Source: Hexactinellida sp. DTS-2022
Lineage: Eukaryota > Porifera > Hexactinellida
NCBI GenBank assembly: GCA_028753945.1
Contig: JAPNXP010000007.1
Coordinates: 4,526,001-4,590,000 of the forward strand
Length of the DNA: 64,000 nucleotides
Direction of reading: 5' to 3'
Below are positions 35,654 to 48,319 of the stretch, piece after piece. The position numbers and the translations under genes are program-made. Each line of letters opens with the position of its first letter. Position 1 is the stretch's first letter. Below the pieces are notes generated by a model. The model was not told the DNA's origin, did not search any database, and saw only the letters and a program-made list of their open reading frames with translations.

Positions 35654-36382
35654 TCGCCATGTCATCATCACTATGAAGGTGTTAAATTATTTCAAAAAGG
35701 TGTTACAGAAGGCATCGACCCTTAGAGTGGTGGAAGTTTCCATTTAGTTCATATAATTTTAGAGATATCCAAGTTTGAGTAGAATATAATAGCTGATGAC
35801 TCAGCATTTTTTATGTGAGTGTTGGGTCATCACCCAACATCAACTAACCCATTTTAAAAATCGAATTAACAAAATTTTAAAAATACATTTTTTTGACGAT
35901 GTCATCATCACCTCAAGGTGTCAAGACCTACTTGTATAGGTGGTACGTGGCATAAGGACCAATTGATAAATTGAAAGTTTGTTTCTATCTTGTATCATCT
36001 CTGAGATTAATGAAATTTACCTAATTAGTATAAATATTTAATTAATAAATTAATAATTTAACACCAATATTATGTACAGCAAAATAAATAAAGTTCAATT
36101 ATTTGCACTTATTATTAATTTAAATCGAATTTCACTATCATATTTGAATTCAGCGCACTCGATAACCCCAATAATCCAATTGGAAAATTCTATAAGTTAA
36201 ATACAAAAGGAATTTATTATAATAAATTATGTCAGTACATTAATTGTGCAAAAAGAATATTCTCGCCGAAATAAATATAATCACTTAATCTGTCGTTGTT
36301 GTGGAATGTAAAATCTTAACGGTTCTATAATAAACCATCTTTAGTTTAAAGCCATTCATTCATTACTTATTGATAATAAATT

Positions 36383-36510
36383 AAAAAATCCAAAATTGCA
36401 GCTGTGCCGACGCATGTTCCTTTGGTGGCACTATATTTTGGTGGTGGTTTATTGATAGTGCCTCCAATGGGACATGCTGTCAGCACAGCTGCAATTTTGG
36501 ATTTTTTTTC
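36383..36510. repeat. H hairpin, copy 15 (both arms shortened)
   Basis: Left GCAGCTGTGCCGACGC, right GTCAGCACAGCTGC: both arms lack the same base pairs, so pairing is kept. The left flank is TTGATAATAAATTA instead of the usual docking segment. Confidence 0.85.
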
Positions 36511-37811
36511 GCCATGTCATCATAACTATGAAGGTGTTAAAATATATCAAAAGGTGTTACAGAAGGCATCGACCCTTAGAGTGGCGGAAATTTCCATTTA
36601 GTTCACTTCATTTTAGAGATATTCAAGTTTGAGTAGAATATAATAGCTGATGACTCAGCATTTTTTATGTGAGTGTTGGGTCTTCACCCAACTTCAAATA
36701 ACCCATTTTAAATATCGAATTCACAAAATTGTAAAAATACATTTTTTTGACGATGTCATCATCACCTCAAGGTGTCAAGACTCACTTGTATAGGTGGTAC
36801 GTGGCATAAGGACCAATTGATAAATTGAAAGTTTGTTTCTATCTTGTATCATCTCTGAGATTAATGAAATTTAGCTAATTAGTATAAATATTTAATTAAT
36901 AAATTAATAATTTAACATCATTATTATGTACAGCAAAATAAATAAAGTTCAATTATTTGCACTTATTATTAATTTAAATCGAATTTCACTATCATATTTG
37001 AATTCAGCGCACTCGAGAACCCCAATAGTCCAATTGGAACCGTCTATAAGTTAAATACAAAAAGAATTAATTATAATAAATTACGTCAGTACATTAATTG
37101 TGCAAGAATATTCTCGCGAAATAAATATAATCACTTTATCTGTCGTTGTTGTGGAATGTAAAATGTTAACGGTTCTATCATAAACCATCTTTAGTTTAAT
37201 GCCATTCATTACTTATTGATAATAAATTAAATTATTAGTTATTTATTTTAGCAATGTTATCCACGGTGAGTTGAGTAAAGTCAACAAATTCCTTATATAA
37301 ATTAATTTAATTTAATCCATTGTATAGTAATGCTAGAATTAAATAGAAGCCAGCTGGAATTTCTAAGTTAAATCAATATAATTATCGCAAGTTGAATCAC
37401 TAGAGTAGGATTTAAAAAGTTAAATCAATATAATTATTACAAGTTGAAACAATGGAATTAGATTTAACACTTTACTGAAATTGAAGTGTGACTAAACAAA
37501 GAAATTTCAACCCCCATTTATGGCAGAAATTGACCCCTTTATTGGAAAATTTATTCTCCCATCAGACGCAGAATTTTATGGCGAATCCAAATATGAAATA
37601 AAATTTGGGGGTTTAGTAAAACATATTTTGAGTTATGGACCAGACAAATTTTGAAAGGTGTTAAAGATGTGTCCAAAATTTGTTAATCAAAAATCGTAAC
37701 CCCAGGGGCAAATTAGACGGTCCCATCGCACCTACATGCAAAGTTTAAGCCCATCAACTATAAAGCTCTGGCCAGGGCACCGTCTACGGAGAAAAAATAA
37801 TAAAAATAAAG

Positions 37812-37862
37812 GCAGTGATTCTAATACTGGGCCACTATACTATAGTATAGTCGGCACAGTAA
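37812..37862 (+). repeat. P unit, single copy
   Basis: One unit between the GGAGAAAAAATAATAAAAAT docking stretch and H copy 16. Confidence 0.9.
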
Positions 37863-37870
37863 TAATAATA

Positions 37871-38000
37871 ATAAAAAATCCAAAATTGCAGCCTGTGCCG
37901 ACGCATGTCCTTTGGTAGCACTATATTTTGTTGGTTGTTTATTGATAGTGCCTCCAAAGGAACATGCTTGTGGCACAGCTGCAATTTTGGATTTTTTTTC
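37871..38000. repeat. H hairpin, copy 16
   Basis: The left arm lacks a T (GCATGTCCTTTGGTAGC). The right arm has CATGCTTGTGGCACAGCTGC. Directly follows a P unit. Confidence 0.82.
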
Positions 38001-39087
38001 GCCAAGTCATCATCACTCTAAAGGTGTTAAATTATTTCAGAAAGGTGTTTCGGAAGGCAACGACCCTTAGAGTGGTGGAAGTTTCTATTTAGCTCACTTC
38101 ATTTGAGAGATATTCAAGTTTCAGTAGAATATAATAAGTGATGAGTCAGCATTTTTTATCTGAGTGTTGGGTCATCACCCAACATCAACTAACCCATTTT
38201 AAATATCGAATTAATAAAATTGTAAAAACACATTTTTTTTACGATGTCATCATCACTTCAAGGTGTCAAGACCCATTTGTAGAGGTGTTACTTGGCATAA
38301 GGATCAATTGATAAATTGGAAGTTTGTTTCTATCTTATTTGATTTCTGAGATTTATGATATTTAATTAATTAGTATAAATAAAAATTAATATTATTTATA
38401 ATTTAACACCAATTTCAATTTCAACTTACAATTATTAAGTTAAATTATTTTGTCATGAATAATTAATTAATTAATTTGGTTATCAAATTTAAATTCCGCA
38501 CGCTCGATAACCCCTAATAAACAAATTATAAGCATTTATATAAGTAATATACTGACTGAATTAATTATATTTAATATATTACGTCAGTATATTAACAGTG
38601 CAATAATATTCTCGCAGAAGTAAATATAATCACATAATCTGTCGTTGTTGTGAAATATATAATCTTTTTTTTCAATTGGAAAATAGAAGCCTACTCGATC
38701 TCACAAGTTGAATCAATATAATAATAACGAGTTGAAACAATAGAATTAGATATAACACTTTCAATTGAACTGAAGTGTTAGTAAACAAAGGAAACTTGCA
38801 ACTCAATTGTGGCACAAACCAAGTACAATTTGAAAATTCGTGCACTGTGAAAAGGTGTAGAATTTAATTCTCTATCGAATGCAAATAAATTTAATTTTCG
38901 GGTACTATTTATTGTTCCTGTTTCAATATTAAACAGGTCCAAAAATGTGTCCAAAAAAATGTAATAAAAAATCGTGACCCCAGGTGCACATCTGTAACCC
39001 ATGAGACACATATCTTGAAAATTTGGGCTCTTAGTTGATAAAACTCTGTTCTGTGGAGAGGATACGGAAGGAAAATAATAATAATAA

Positions 39088-39142
39088 CCAAGGCAGTAAG
39101 ATTAGAACTGGGCCACTATACTATAGTATAGTCGGCACAGTA
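39088..39142 (+). repeat. P unit, single copy
   Basis: One unit of the AAGATTAGAACTG class, abutting H copy 17 with only an A-run between. Confidence 0.9.
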
Positions 39143-39271
39143 AAAAAAAATCAAAAATTGCAGCCTGTGCCGACGCATTTTCCATTGGTGGCACTATATT
39201 TTGGTGGTGATTTATTGATAGTGCCTCCAAAGGAACATGCTGTCGGCACAAGCTGCAATTTTTGATTTTTT
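39142..39271. repeat. H hairpin, copy 17 (compensated change)
   Basis: Left arm AAAAATCAAAAATTGCAGCC and right arm GCTGCAATTTTTGATTTTTT: the usual CCAAAA/TTTTGG has become CAAAAA/TTTTTG, with both partners changed. Confidence 0.87.
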
Positions 39272-40609
39272 TTCGCCTAGTCATCATCACTATGAAGGTG
39301 TTGAATTATTTCAGAAAGGTGTTTCAGTAGGCAACGACCCTTAGAGTGGTGCAAGTTTCCATTTAGCTCACTTCATTTGAGAGATATTCAGGTTTCAGTA
39401 GAATATAATCTGTGATGACTCAGCATTTTTAAAGTGCGTATTGGGTATCCACCCAACTCCAACCAACCCATGCGAATTATTTAATTCACAGAATTGTAAA
39501 AATACATTTTTTTGACGATGTCATCATCACCTCAAGGTGTCAAGACTCACTTGTATAGGTGGTACGTGGCATAAGGACCAATTGATAAATTGAAAGTTTG
39601 TTTCTATCTTGTATCATCTCTGAGATTAATGAAATTTAGCTAATTAGTATAAATATTTAACATTATTATGTACAGCAAAATAAATAAAGTTTAATTATTT
39701 GCACTTATTATTAATTTAAATCGAATTTCACTGTCATATTTGAATTCAGCGCACTCGATAACCCCAATAATCCAATTGGAACCGTCTATAAGTTAAATAC
39801 AAAAGGAATTAATTATAATAAATTACGTCAGTACATTAATTGTGCAAGAATATTCTCGCGAAATAAATATAATCACTTTATCTGTCGTTGTTGTGGAATG
39901 TAAAATGTTAACGGTTCTATCATAAACCATCTTTAGTTTAATGCCATTCATTACTTATTGATAATACATTAAATTATTAGTTATTTATTTTAGCAATGTT
40001 ATCCACGGTGAGTTGAGTAAAGTCAACAAATTCCTTATATAAATTAATTTAATTTAATCCATTGTATAGTAATGCTAGAATTAAATAGAAGCCAGCTGGA
40101 ATTTATAAGTTAAATCAATATAATTATCGCAAGTTGAATCACTAGAGTAGGATTTAACAAGTTAAATCAATATAATTATCGCAAGTTGAATCACTAGAGT
40201 AGGATTTAACAAGTTAAATCAATATAATTATTACAAGTTGAAACAATAGAATTAGATTTAACACTTTACTGAAATTGAAGTGTGAGTAAACAAAGAAATT
40301 TCAACCCCCATTTATGGCAGAAATTGACCCCTTTATTGGAAAATTTATTCTCCCATCAGACGCAGAATTTTATGGCGAATCCAAATATGAAATGAAATTT
40401 GGGGGTTTAGTAAAACATATTTTGAGTTATGGACCAGACAAATTTTTAAAGGTGTTAAAGATGTGTCAAAAATTTGTTAACGAAAAATCGTAACCCCAGG
40501 TGCAAATTAGACGGTCCCATCGCACCTACATGCCAAGTTTCAGCCCATCAACAATTAAGCTCTGGCCAGGGCACCGTCTACGGAGAAAAAAAAAATAATA
40601 AAAATAATA

Positions 40610-40778
40610 AAGGCAGTGATTCCAATACTGGGCCACTATACTATAGTATAGTCGGCACAGTAATAATAAAGGCAGTGATTCCAATACTGGGCCACTATAC
40701 TATAGTATAGTCGGCACAGTAATAAAGGCAGTGATTCCAATACTGGGCCACTATACTATAGTATAGTCGGCACAGTAA
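40610..40778 (+). repeat. P minisatellite, 3 units
   Basis: Three units with the lead GGCAGTGATTCCAATACTG, running directly into H copy 18. Confidence 0.92.
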
Positions 40779-40908
40779 AAAAAATCCAAAATTGCACCCT
40801 GTGCCGACGCATGTTCCTTTGGTGGCACTATATTTTGTTGGTTGTTTATTGATAGTGCCTCCAAAGGAACATGCTGTCGGCGCAGGCTGCAATTTTGGAT
40901 TTTTTTTC
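40779..40908. repeat. H hairpin, copy 18
   Basis: Left arm TTGCACCCTGTGCC, right arm GCGCAGGCTGC, as in copy 5. The right flank CGCCAAGTCATCAACGTCC is also like copy 5. Confidence 0.87.
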
Positions 40909-41625
40909 GCCAAGTCATCAACGTCCAAGGTGTGAAGAAGCATTTGTTAATTGGTCCGAGTCACAAGGAACGGTAGATAAATTTGAAGTTTGTTTCTATC
41001 TTAAACCATCTTGAGTTTGATGCCATTCATTCATTATGTATTGATAATAAATTATATTATTAGTTATTTATATTAGCATTGTTATCCACGGTTGAGTTGA
41101 ATTAAGTCAACAAATTCCTTATATTATATTATTTAATTTAATCCATTGTATGGTAAATTAAATAGAAGCCAGCTGCAATTTATAAGTTAAATCAATTTAA
41201 TTATCGCAAGTTGAATCAATAGAGTAAGATTTAACAAGTTAAATCAATATAATTATTACAAGTTGAAACAATGGAATTAGATTTAACAGTTATACTGAAA
41301 CTGAAGTGTGAGTAAACAAAGAAATTTCAACCCCCATTTATGGCAGAAATAAAACTCTTTATTGAAAGTTTTCTTCTCCCATCAGACGCAGAATTTTATG
41401 GTGAATCCAAATGTGAAATAAAATTTGGGGGTTTAGTAAAACATATTTTGTGTTATGGACCAGACAAATTTTGAAAGGTGTTAAAGATGTGTCAAAAATT
41501 TCTTAATCAAAAATCGTTACCCCAGGTGCAAATTAGACGGTCCCATCGCACCTACATGCCAAGTTTCAGCCCATCAACAATTAAGCTCTGGCCAGGGCAC
41601 CGTCTACGGAGAAAAAAAAAATAAT

Positions 41626-41751
41626 AAAAATCCAAAATTGCACCCTGTGCCGACGCATGTTCCTTTGGTGGCACTATATTTTATTGGTTGGTTATTGATA
41701 GTGCCTCCAAAGGAGCATGCTGTCAGACAGGGTGCAATTTTGGATTTTTTT
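41626..41751. repeat. H hairpin, copy 19 (compensated change)
   Basis: Left arm TTGCACCCTGTG and right arm CAGACAGGGTGCAA. The CACCC variant is mismatched in copies 5 and 18 but matched here by GGGTG. Confidence 0.87.
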
Positions 41752-42905
41752 TCGCCCAGTCATCATCACTATGAAGGTGTTAAATTATTTCAGAAAGGTG
41801 TTTCAGAAGGCAACGACCCTTTAGAGTGGTGGAAGTTTCCATTCAGCTCACTTCATTAAAGAGATATTCTAGTTTCAGTAGAATATAATCTGTAATGACT
41901 CAGCATTTTTTAAGTGGGTGTTGGGTCATCAACCAACATTAACTAACCCATTTTAAATATCGAATTAACAAAATTGTAAAAACACATTTTTTTAACGATG
42001 TCATCATCACCTAAAGGTGTCAAGACCCACTTGTATAGGTGGCACGTGTCATAAGGACCAATTGATATATTGAAAGTTTGTTTCTATCTTCTATGATCTC
42101 TGAGATTTATGATATTTAATTAATTAGTATAAATAATTATTAATATTATTTATAATATGACACCAATTTCAATGTCAACATACAATTATTAAGTTCAATT
42201 ATTTTGTCATAAATAATTAATTAATTAATTTATCTATCAAATTTCAATTCCGCACACTCGATAACCTCTAATATACAAATTGGAAGCTTCTATATAAGTT
42301 AAATACAAACTGAATTATTTATAATTAATTACGTCAGTATATTAACAGTGCAATTATATTCTCGCAGAAGTAAATATAATCACATAATATGTCGTTGTTA
42401 TGAAATATATAATCTTAATTTTCAATTGCAAAATAGAAGCCAGCTTGAATTCACAAGTTAAATCAATATAATTATAGCAAGTTGAATCACTAGAGTAGGA
42501 TTTAACAAGTTAAATCAATATAATTATTACAAGTTGAAACAATGGAATTAGATTTAACACTTTACTGAAACTGAAGTGTGAGTAAACAAAGAAATTTAAG
42601 CCCCCATTTGTGGCAGAAATTAAACCCCTTATTGAAAGATTTCTTCTCCCATCAGACGCAGAATTTTACGGTGAATCCAAATATGAAATAAAATTTGCGG
42701 GTTTAGTAAAACATATTTTGAGTTATGGACCAGACAAATTTTGAAAGGTGTTAAAGATGTGTTCAAAATTTGTTAATAAAAAATCGTAACCCCAGGTGCA
42801 AATTAGACGGTCCCATCGCACCTACATGCCAAGTTTCAGCCCATCAACAATTAAGCTCTGGCCATTGCACCGTCTACGGAGAAAAAAAAAAAAAATAATA
42901 AAAAT

Positions 42906-43034
42906 AAAAAAAATCCAAAATTGCAGCTGTGCCGACGCATGTTCCTTTGGTGGCACTATATTTTGGTGGTGGTTTATTGATAGTGCCTCCAATGGGACAT
43001 GCTGTCAGCACAGCTGCAATTTTGGATTTTTTTT
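42906..43034. repeat. H hairpin, copy 20 (both arms shortened)
   Basis: Sequence and right flank closely match copy 15 (36383), but the left flank is the regular CTACGGAGAAAAAA docking segment. Confidence 0.87.
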
Positions 43035-44337
43035 CGCCATGTCATCATCACTATGAAGGTGTTAAAATATATCAAAAGGTGTTACAGAAGGCATCGACCC
43101 TTAGAGTGGCGGAAGTTTCCATTTAGTTCACTTCATTTTAGAGATATTCAAGTTTGAGTAGAATATAATAGCTGATGACTCAGCATTTTTTATGTGAGTG
43201 TTGGGTCTTCACCCAACTTCAAATAACCCATTTTAAATATCGAATTCACAAAATTGTAAAAATACATTTTTTTGACGATGTCATCATCACCTCAAGGTGT
43301 CAAGACTCACTTGTATAGGTGGTACGTGGCATAAGGACCAATTGATAAATTGAAAGTTTGTTTCTATCTTGTATCATCTCTGAGATTAATGAAATTTAGC
43401 TAATTAGTATAAATATTTAATTAATAAATTAATAATTTAACATCATTATTATGTACAGCAAAATAAATAAAGTTCAATTATTTGCACTTATTATTAATTT
43501 AAATCGAATTTCACTATCATATTTGAATTCAGCGCACTCGATAACCCCAATAATCTAATTGGAACCGTCTATAAGTTAAATACAAAAGGAATTAATTATA
43601 CTAAATTACGTCAGTACATTAATTGTGCAAGAATATTCTCGCGAAATAAATATAATCACTTTATCTGTCGTTGTTGTGGAATGTAAAATGTTAACGGTTC
43701 TATCATAAACCATCTTTAGTTTAATGCCATTCATTACTTATTGATAATAAATTAAATTATTAGTTATTTATTTTAGCAATGTTATCCACGGTGAGTTGAG
43801 TAAAGTCAACAAATTCCTTATATAAATTAATTTAATTTAATCCATTGTATAGTAATGATAGAATTAAATAGAAGCCAGCTGGAATTTATAAGTTAAATCA
43901 ATATAATTATCGCAAGTTGAATCACTAGAGTAGGATTTAACAAGTTAAATCAATATAATTATTACAAGTTGAAACAATAGAATTAGATTTAACACTTTAC
44001 TGAAATTGAAGTGTGAGTAAACAAAGAAATTTCAACCCCCATTTATGGCAGAAATTGACCCCTTTATTGGAAAATTATTCTCCCATCAGACGCAGAATTT
44101 TATGGCGAATCCAAATATGAAATAAAATTTGGGAGTTTAGTAAAACATATTTTGAGTTATGGACCAGACAAATTTTGAAAGGTGTTAAAGATGTGTCAAA
44201 AATTTGTTAACGAAAAATCGTAACCCCAGGTGCAAATTAGACGGTCCCATCGCACCTACATGCCAAGTTTCAGCCCATCAACAATTAAGCTCTGGCCAGG
44301 GCACCGTCTACGGAGAAAAAAAAAATAATAAAAATAA

Positions 44338-44520
44338 AGGCAGTGATTCCAATACTGGGCCACTATACTATAGTATAGTCGGCACAGTAAAAATAATAAA
44401 GGCAGTGATTCCAATACTGGGCCACTATACTATAGTATAGTCGGCACAGTAATAATAAAAATAATAAAGGCAGTGATTCCAATACTGGGCCACTATACTA
44501 TAGTATAGTCGGCACAGTAA
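44338..44520 (+). repeat. P minisatellite, 3 units
   Basis: Three units after CTACGGAGAAAAAAAAAATA. On the right it joins straight to ATTATTAGTTATTTATTTTA, in the middle of a module flank, with no H hairpin. Confidence 0.92.
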
Positions 44521-45067
44521 TTATTAGTTATTTATTTTAGCAATGTTATCCACGGTGAGTTGAGTAAAGTCAACAAATTCCTTATATAAATTAATTTAAT
44601 TTAATCCATTGTATAGTAATGCTACAATTAAATAGAAGCCAGCTGCAATTTATAAGTTAAATCAATTTAATTATCGCAAGTTGAATCAATAGAGTAAGAT
44701 TTAACAAGTTAAATCAATATAATTATTACAAGTTGAAACAATGGAATTAGATTTAACAGTTATACTGAAACTGAAGTGTGAGTAAACAAAGAAATTTCAA
44801 CCCCCATTTATGGCATAAATTAACGTAAAGTTTGGTATTTTTTATTTTCCAAAAGGTGTAGAATTAAATTAGCTATCCAATATGAAAATTTTATCAAATT
44901 CACAAGGTATGATTTCATGTAATAACCATAATTAGTTTAAATAGGTGTTAAAATTATTTGATCAAAAATAGTAACCCCAGGTGCAAATTAGACGGTCATT
45001 CCGAACCTACATGCCAAGTTTCAGCCCTCAATGTATACAGGTGTGGCCAGGGCACCGTCTACGGGGA

Positions 45068-45931
45068 CATGATAATAAAGGCAGTAAGATTAGATACTGT
45101 GTCGGCACAGTAAAAAATAATAAAAATAAAGGCAGTAAGATTAGAACTGGGCCACTATACTATAGTATAGTCGGCACAGTAAAAATAATAAAGGCAGTGA
45201 TTCCAATACTGGGCCACTATACTATAGTATAGTCGGCACAGTAATAACTAACCAAAGCACTAAGATTAGAACTGGGCCACTATACTATAGTATAGTCGGC
45301 ACAGTAATAACCAAGGCAGTAAGAATAGAACTGGGCCACTATACTATAGTATAGTCGGCACAGTAATAATAACCAAAGCACTAAGACCAATACTGGGCCA
45401 CTATACTATAGTATAGTCGGCACAGTAATAACCAAAGCACTAAGACCAATACTGGGCCACTATACTATAGTATAGTCGGCACAGTAATAATAACTAACCA
45501 AGGCACTGAGATTAGAACTGGGCCACTATACTATAGTATAGTCGGCACAGTAATAATAATAATAATAACCAAAGCACTAAGACCAATACTGGGCCACTAT
45601 ACTATAGTATAGTCGGCACAGTAATAATAACCAAGGCACTAAGACCAATAATGGGCCACTATACTATAGTATAGTCGGCACAGTAATAACCAAGGCAGTA
45701 AGACCAATACTGGGCCACTATACTATAGTATAGTCGGCACAGTAATAACCAAGGCAGTAAGATTAGAACTGGGCCACTATACTATAGTATAGTCGGCACA
45801 GTAATAACTAACCAAGGCAGTAAGATTAGAACTGGGCCACTATACTGTAGTATAGTCGGCACAGTAAAAATAATATACCAAAGCACTAAGACCAATACTG
45901 GGCCACTATACTATAGTATAGTCTGCACAGT
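45068..45931 (+). repeat. P minisatellite array, about 14 units
   Basis: The largest P array. The first unit has lost its palindrome (GATTAGATACTGTGTCGGCA). One unit has a changed centre (CTGTAG), and the last has GTCTGCACAG. Lead classes are mixed. It runs straight into H copy 21. Confidence 0.92.
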
Positions 45932-46060
45932 AAAAATCCAAAATTGCAGCCTGTGCCGTCGCATGTTCCTTTGATGGCACTATATTTTGTTGGTTGTTTA
46001 TTGATAGTGCCTCCAAAGGAACATGCTGTCGGCACAGGCTGCCTTTTTGGATTTTTTTTC
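45932..46060. repeat. H hairpin, copy 21
   Basis: Left arm GCAGCCTGTGCCGTCGC, right arm GTCGGCACAGGCTGCCTTTT. Its right flank CGCCAAGTATAAACGCCTCA is where the MULE inserted. Confidence 0.87.
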
Positions 46061-46082
46061 GCCAAGTATAAACGCCTCAAGG

Positions 46083-46420
46083 GGGGAGTTTCATTTATTA
46101 GAATTTCGAAGTTGTCATTTGTTAGAATTATCTCAACTGTCACTTGTTAGAATGAAATTTATGACTACTGTCACTTGTTAGAATCGGTTTTTCAGATTAC
46201 TGTCACTTGTTAGAATCGGTTTTTCAGATTAGTTACTTGTTAAAATGGGTTTTTCAGTTACTGTTACTTGTTATAATGAAATTTAAGACTACTGTCACTT
46301 GTTAGAATCGGTTTTTCAGACTATTGTCACTTGTTATAATTAAATTTAAGACTACTGTCACTTCTTAGAATCGATTTTTCAGACTACTGTCACTTGTTAG
46401 AATCGTGTTTTTAGCTAATA
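46083..46420. repeat. MULE left inverted end with tandem subrepeats
   Basis: About ten copies of a unit like CTACTGTCACTTGTTAGAAT followed by either CGGTTTTTCAGA or GAAATTTAAG. The two unit types alternate irregularly. Confidence 0.9.
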
Positions 46421-46675
46421 CTCTACAAGAATTTGCGAATTCATATTTATTCCCAAAATTAGCTCACGTTTCAATTTGTATTTTGAGATCAGTGCCTTGC
46501 GAGCCTAATTATATCTGCCCAGATTTGTCTTGGGAGTAATAATTTATATGACCATTTTTTAATTCCTGATTCATTTTTTATTTTGGAATCCATATTTTTG
46601 TCGATTTTTTGGTACTCAAATATTTCTGAATATGATATTTTAAAGTATACTATGTCTATGTGCATGTCTATTTGT

Positions 46676-48133
46676 TAGTACTGTTGTATGACAGTTTAAC
46701 TACCATGACAGTTTAACTACCTTGTATTATTGTAACCATGGATATTCTAGCCATGACAGTTTAACTACCATGACCAGAGGGGCTGGATGGATTATGGATT
46801 ATGGATTTCATGGATTTATGATCCATCAAATCCATAATCCATGGATTTTGGATGGATTTGGATTGACAAATCCCAAACTCATGGATATCGGATGGATTTG
46901 GATTCTCCAAATTCCAAGGAAATCCATGAAATCAATGAAATCCATCAGATCCATCAGATCCATGAAATCCATCAGATCCATCAGATCCATCAGATCCATG
47001 AAATCCATCAGATCCATGAAATCCATGAGATCCATGGGATCCATGAGATCCATGAAATCCATAAGATCCATCAGATCCATGAAATCCATCAGATCCATCA
47101 GATCCATCAGATCCATGAAATCCATGAGATCCATAAGATCCATCAGATCCATCTGATCAATGAAACCATTGCGTCAGTACCATTGCAGGCACTATCAGTA
47201 TCTATGTTGGGCGATTATAGTACCTGCATGGTACTGACGGAGGCACAGGTGGTAATTTAGGATTTATTAAAACGGTTATTATCAATTGAACTAACAGAAT
47301 ACACGAATCAAATTCGATATCATCAATACGCCTATTCAAATCTACAACATAATAGAAAATCCATTTCGTAAACTAACACATTATACCAGAACGTATGTGT
47401 GATACTAGATTCTATTGAAAAGAATTCTAACAAGTAAAGTGAGAAGAAATCAATTAGAAAATTGAAACAAGGATATCGCATTACATAATAATAATTAAAG
47501 TTTATACATACTGGATTTCATGGATCTTATGGATTTCATGGATCTAATGGATTTCAAGGATCTGATGGATCTGATGGATCTGATGGATCTGATGGATCTG
47601 ATGGATCTGATGGATTTCATGGATCTGATGGATCTGATGGATTCATGGATTGGACATGGATTTGAAATCTGTATTCCATATGGATATGGATTGGATTTGG
47701 ATATATATTCCTGCGGAAAATGGATTACTGAATGGTTTTGGATTATGATTTTGATCCATCTGGCCCCTCTGACCATGACAATTCTACAACTTCTTTTTAT
47801 GACTTCCTCAACTTGTAGTTCCTATTGCATGATGACGCATTCTTTCTCACATGGCGTATAAAGTTTGATAGGCTCTTATGATTGTGTTAGATACATTATC
47901 ATTTGTTTCTCAGCAATTTATAGTATGTATTATGGTATAGCGTTGATTGAAATAATACTATTAGAAAGAATGCGTCATCATGCAATAGGAACTAAAAGTT
48001 GAGGAAGTCATACAAAGAAGTTGTAGAATTGTCATGGTAGTTAAACTGTCATGGCTGAAATATCCATGGTATACTAATACAAGGTAGTTAAACTGTCATG
48101 GTAGTTGAACTGTCATACAACAGTACTAATACG
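46676..48133. mobile_element. Fold-back element with GATCCATSA minisatellites inside the MULE
   Basis: Inverted ends of about 100 bp: AGTACTGTTGTATGACAGTT at left and AACTGTCATACAACAGTACT at right, including three copies of GACAGTTTAACTACC. Inside are two opposed minisatellites: GATCCATCA/GATCCATGA units at about 46920-47155, and the inverted GGATCTGAT/GGATTTCAT units at 47514-47645. Also present are a hairpin at 47172-47233 (GTCAGTACCAT...ATGGTACTGAC) and an inverted pair 47779-47853 / 47963-48035. No clear target duplication seen. The repetitive Met-Asp and Ile-His frames here are minisatellite translations, not genes. Confidence 0.8.
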
Positions 48134-48319
48134 ATGAACTAATTAATCAAAGCAAACATAATTGAACAAATCTGGACACACACAGACATATGAAAGCCAT
48201 TAATTAATAGATGTAATATAACAGAATATAATAGTATAATAAATCCTTATGATGAGAATATTGCGATAATGGGAAACGAAAGGTAGTTGAGTAGATTCTA
48301 GTGTATTAACCATGATAAA

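Larger units (their letters stand above)
29884..46072. repeat. Array of repeat modules carrying H and P hairpins (second block)
   Basis: About twelve further modules built like those at 6-17 kb: CCCCAGGTGCA segment, TACGGA docking point, AAT tract, H hairpin or P array, CGCC(A/T)(A/T)GTCATC and AT-rich flanks. Many flanks contain the small hairpin GTTGGGTCATCACCCAAC. The copies at 36383-37790, 39271-40600 and 42906-44330 are close to each other over more than 1 kb, which points to recent duplication. The module at 29884-30150 is inverted relative to most. No real gene is seen in this block. Confidence 0.85.

Noticed and set aside
45068-45931. CRISPR-like array of palindromic repeats with variable segments
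   Set aside because: The variable segments are not unique spacers; they fall into a few recurring classes and the unit occurs singly at many places. The DNA is eukaryotic and there are no cas genes.
8393-46143. Dozens of similar small proteins (KIAACADACSFGG, VPPKEHAVGTGCNFGF types)
   Set aside because: Every one crosses an H hairpin. The repeated peptides come from the hairpin arms, in both orientations, with unrelated starts.
46722-47861. Long open frames rich in Met-Asp-Leu or Ile-Arg-Ser repeats
   Set aside because: All are translations of the GATCCATSA minisatellite. Open frames on both strands follow from the 9-bp period.
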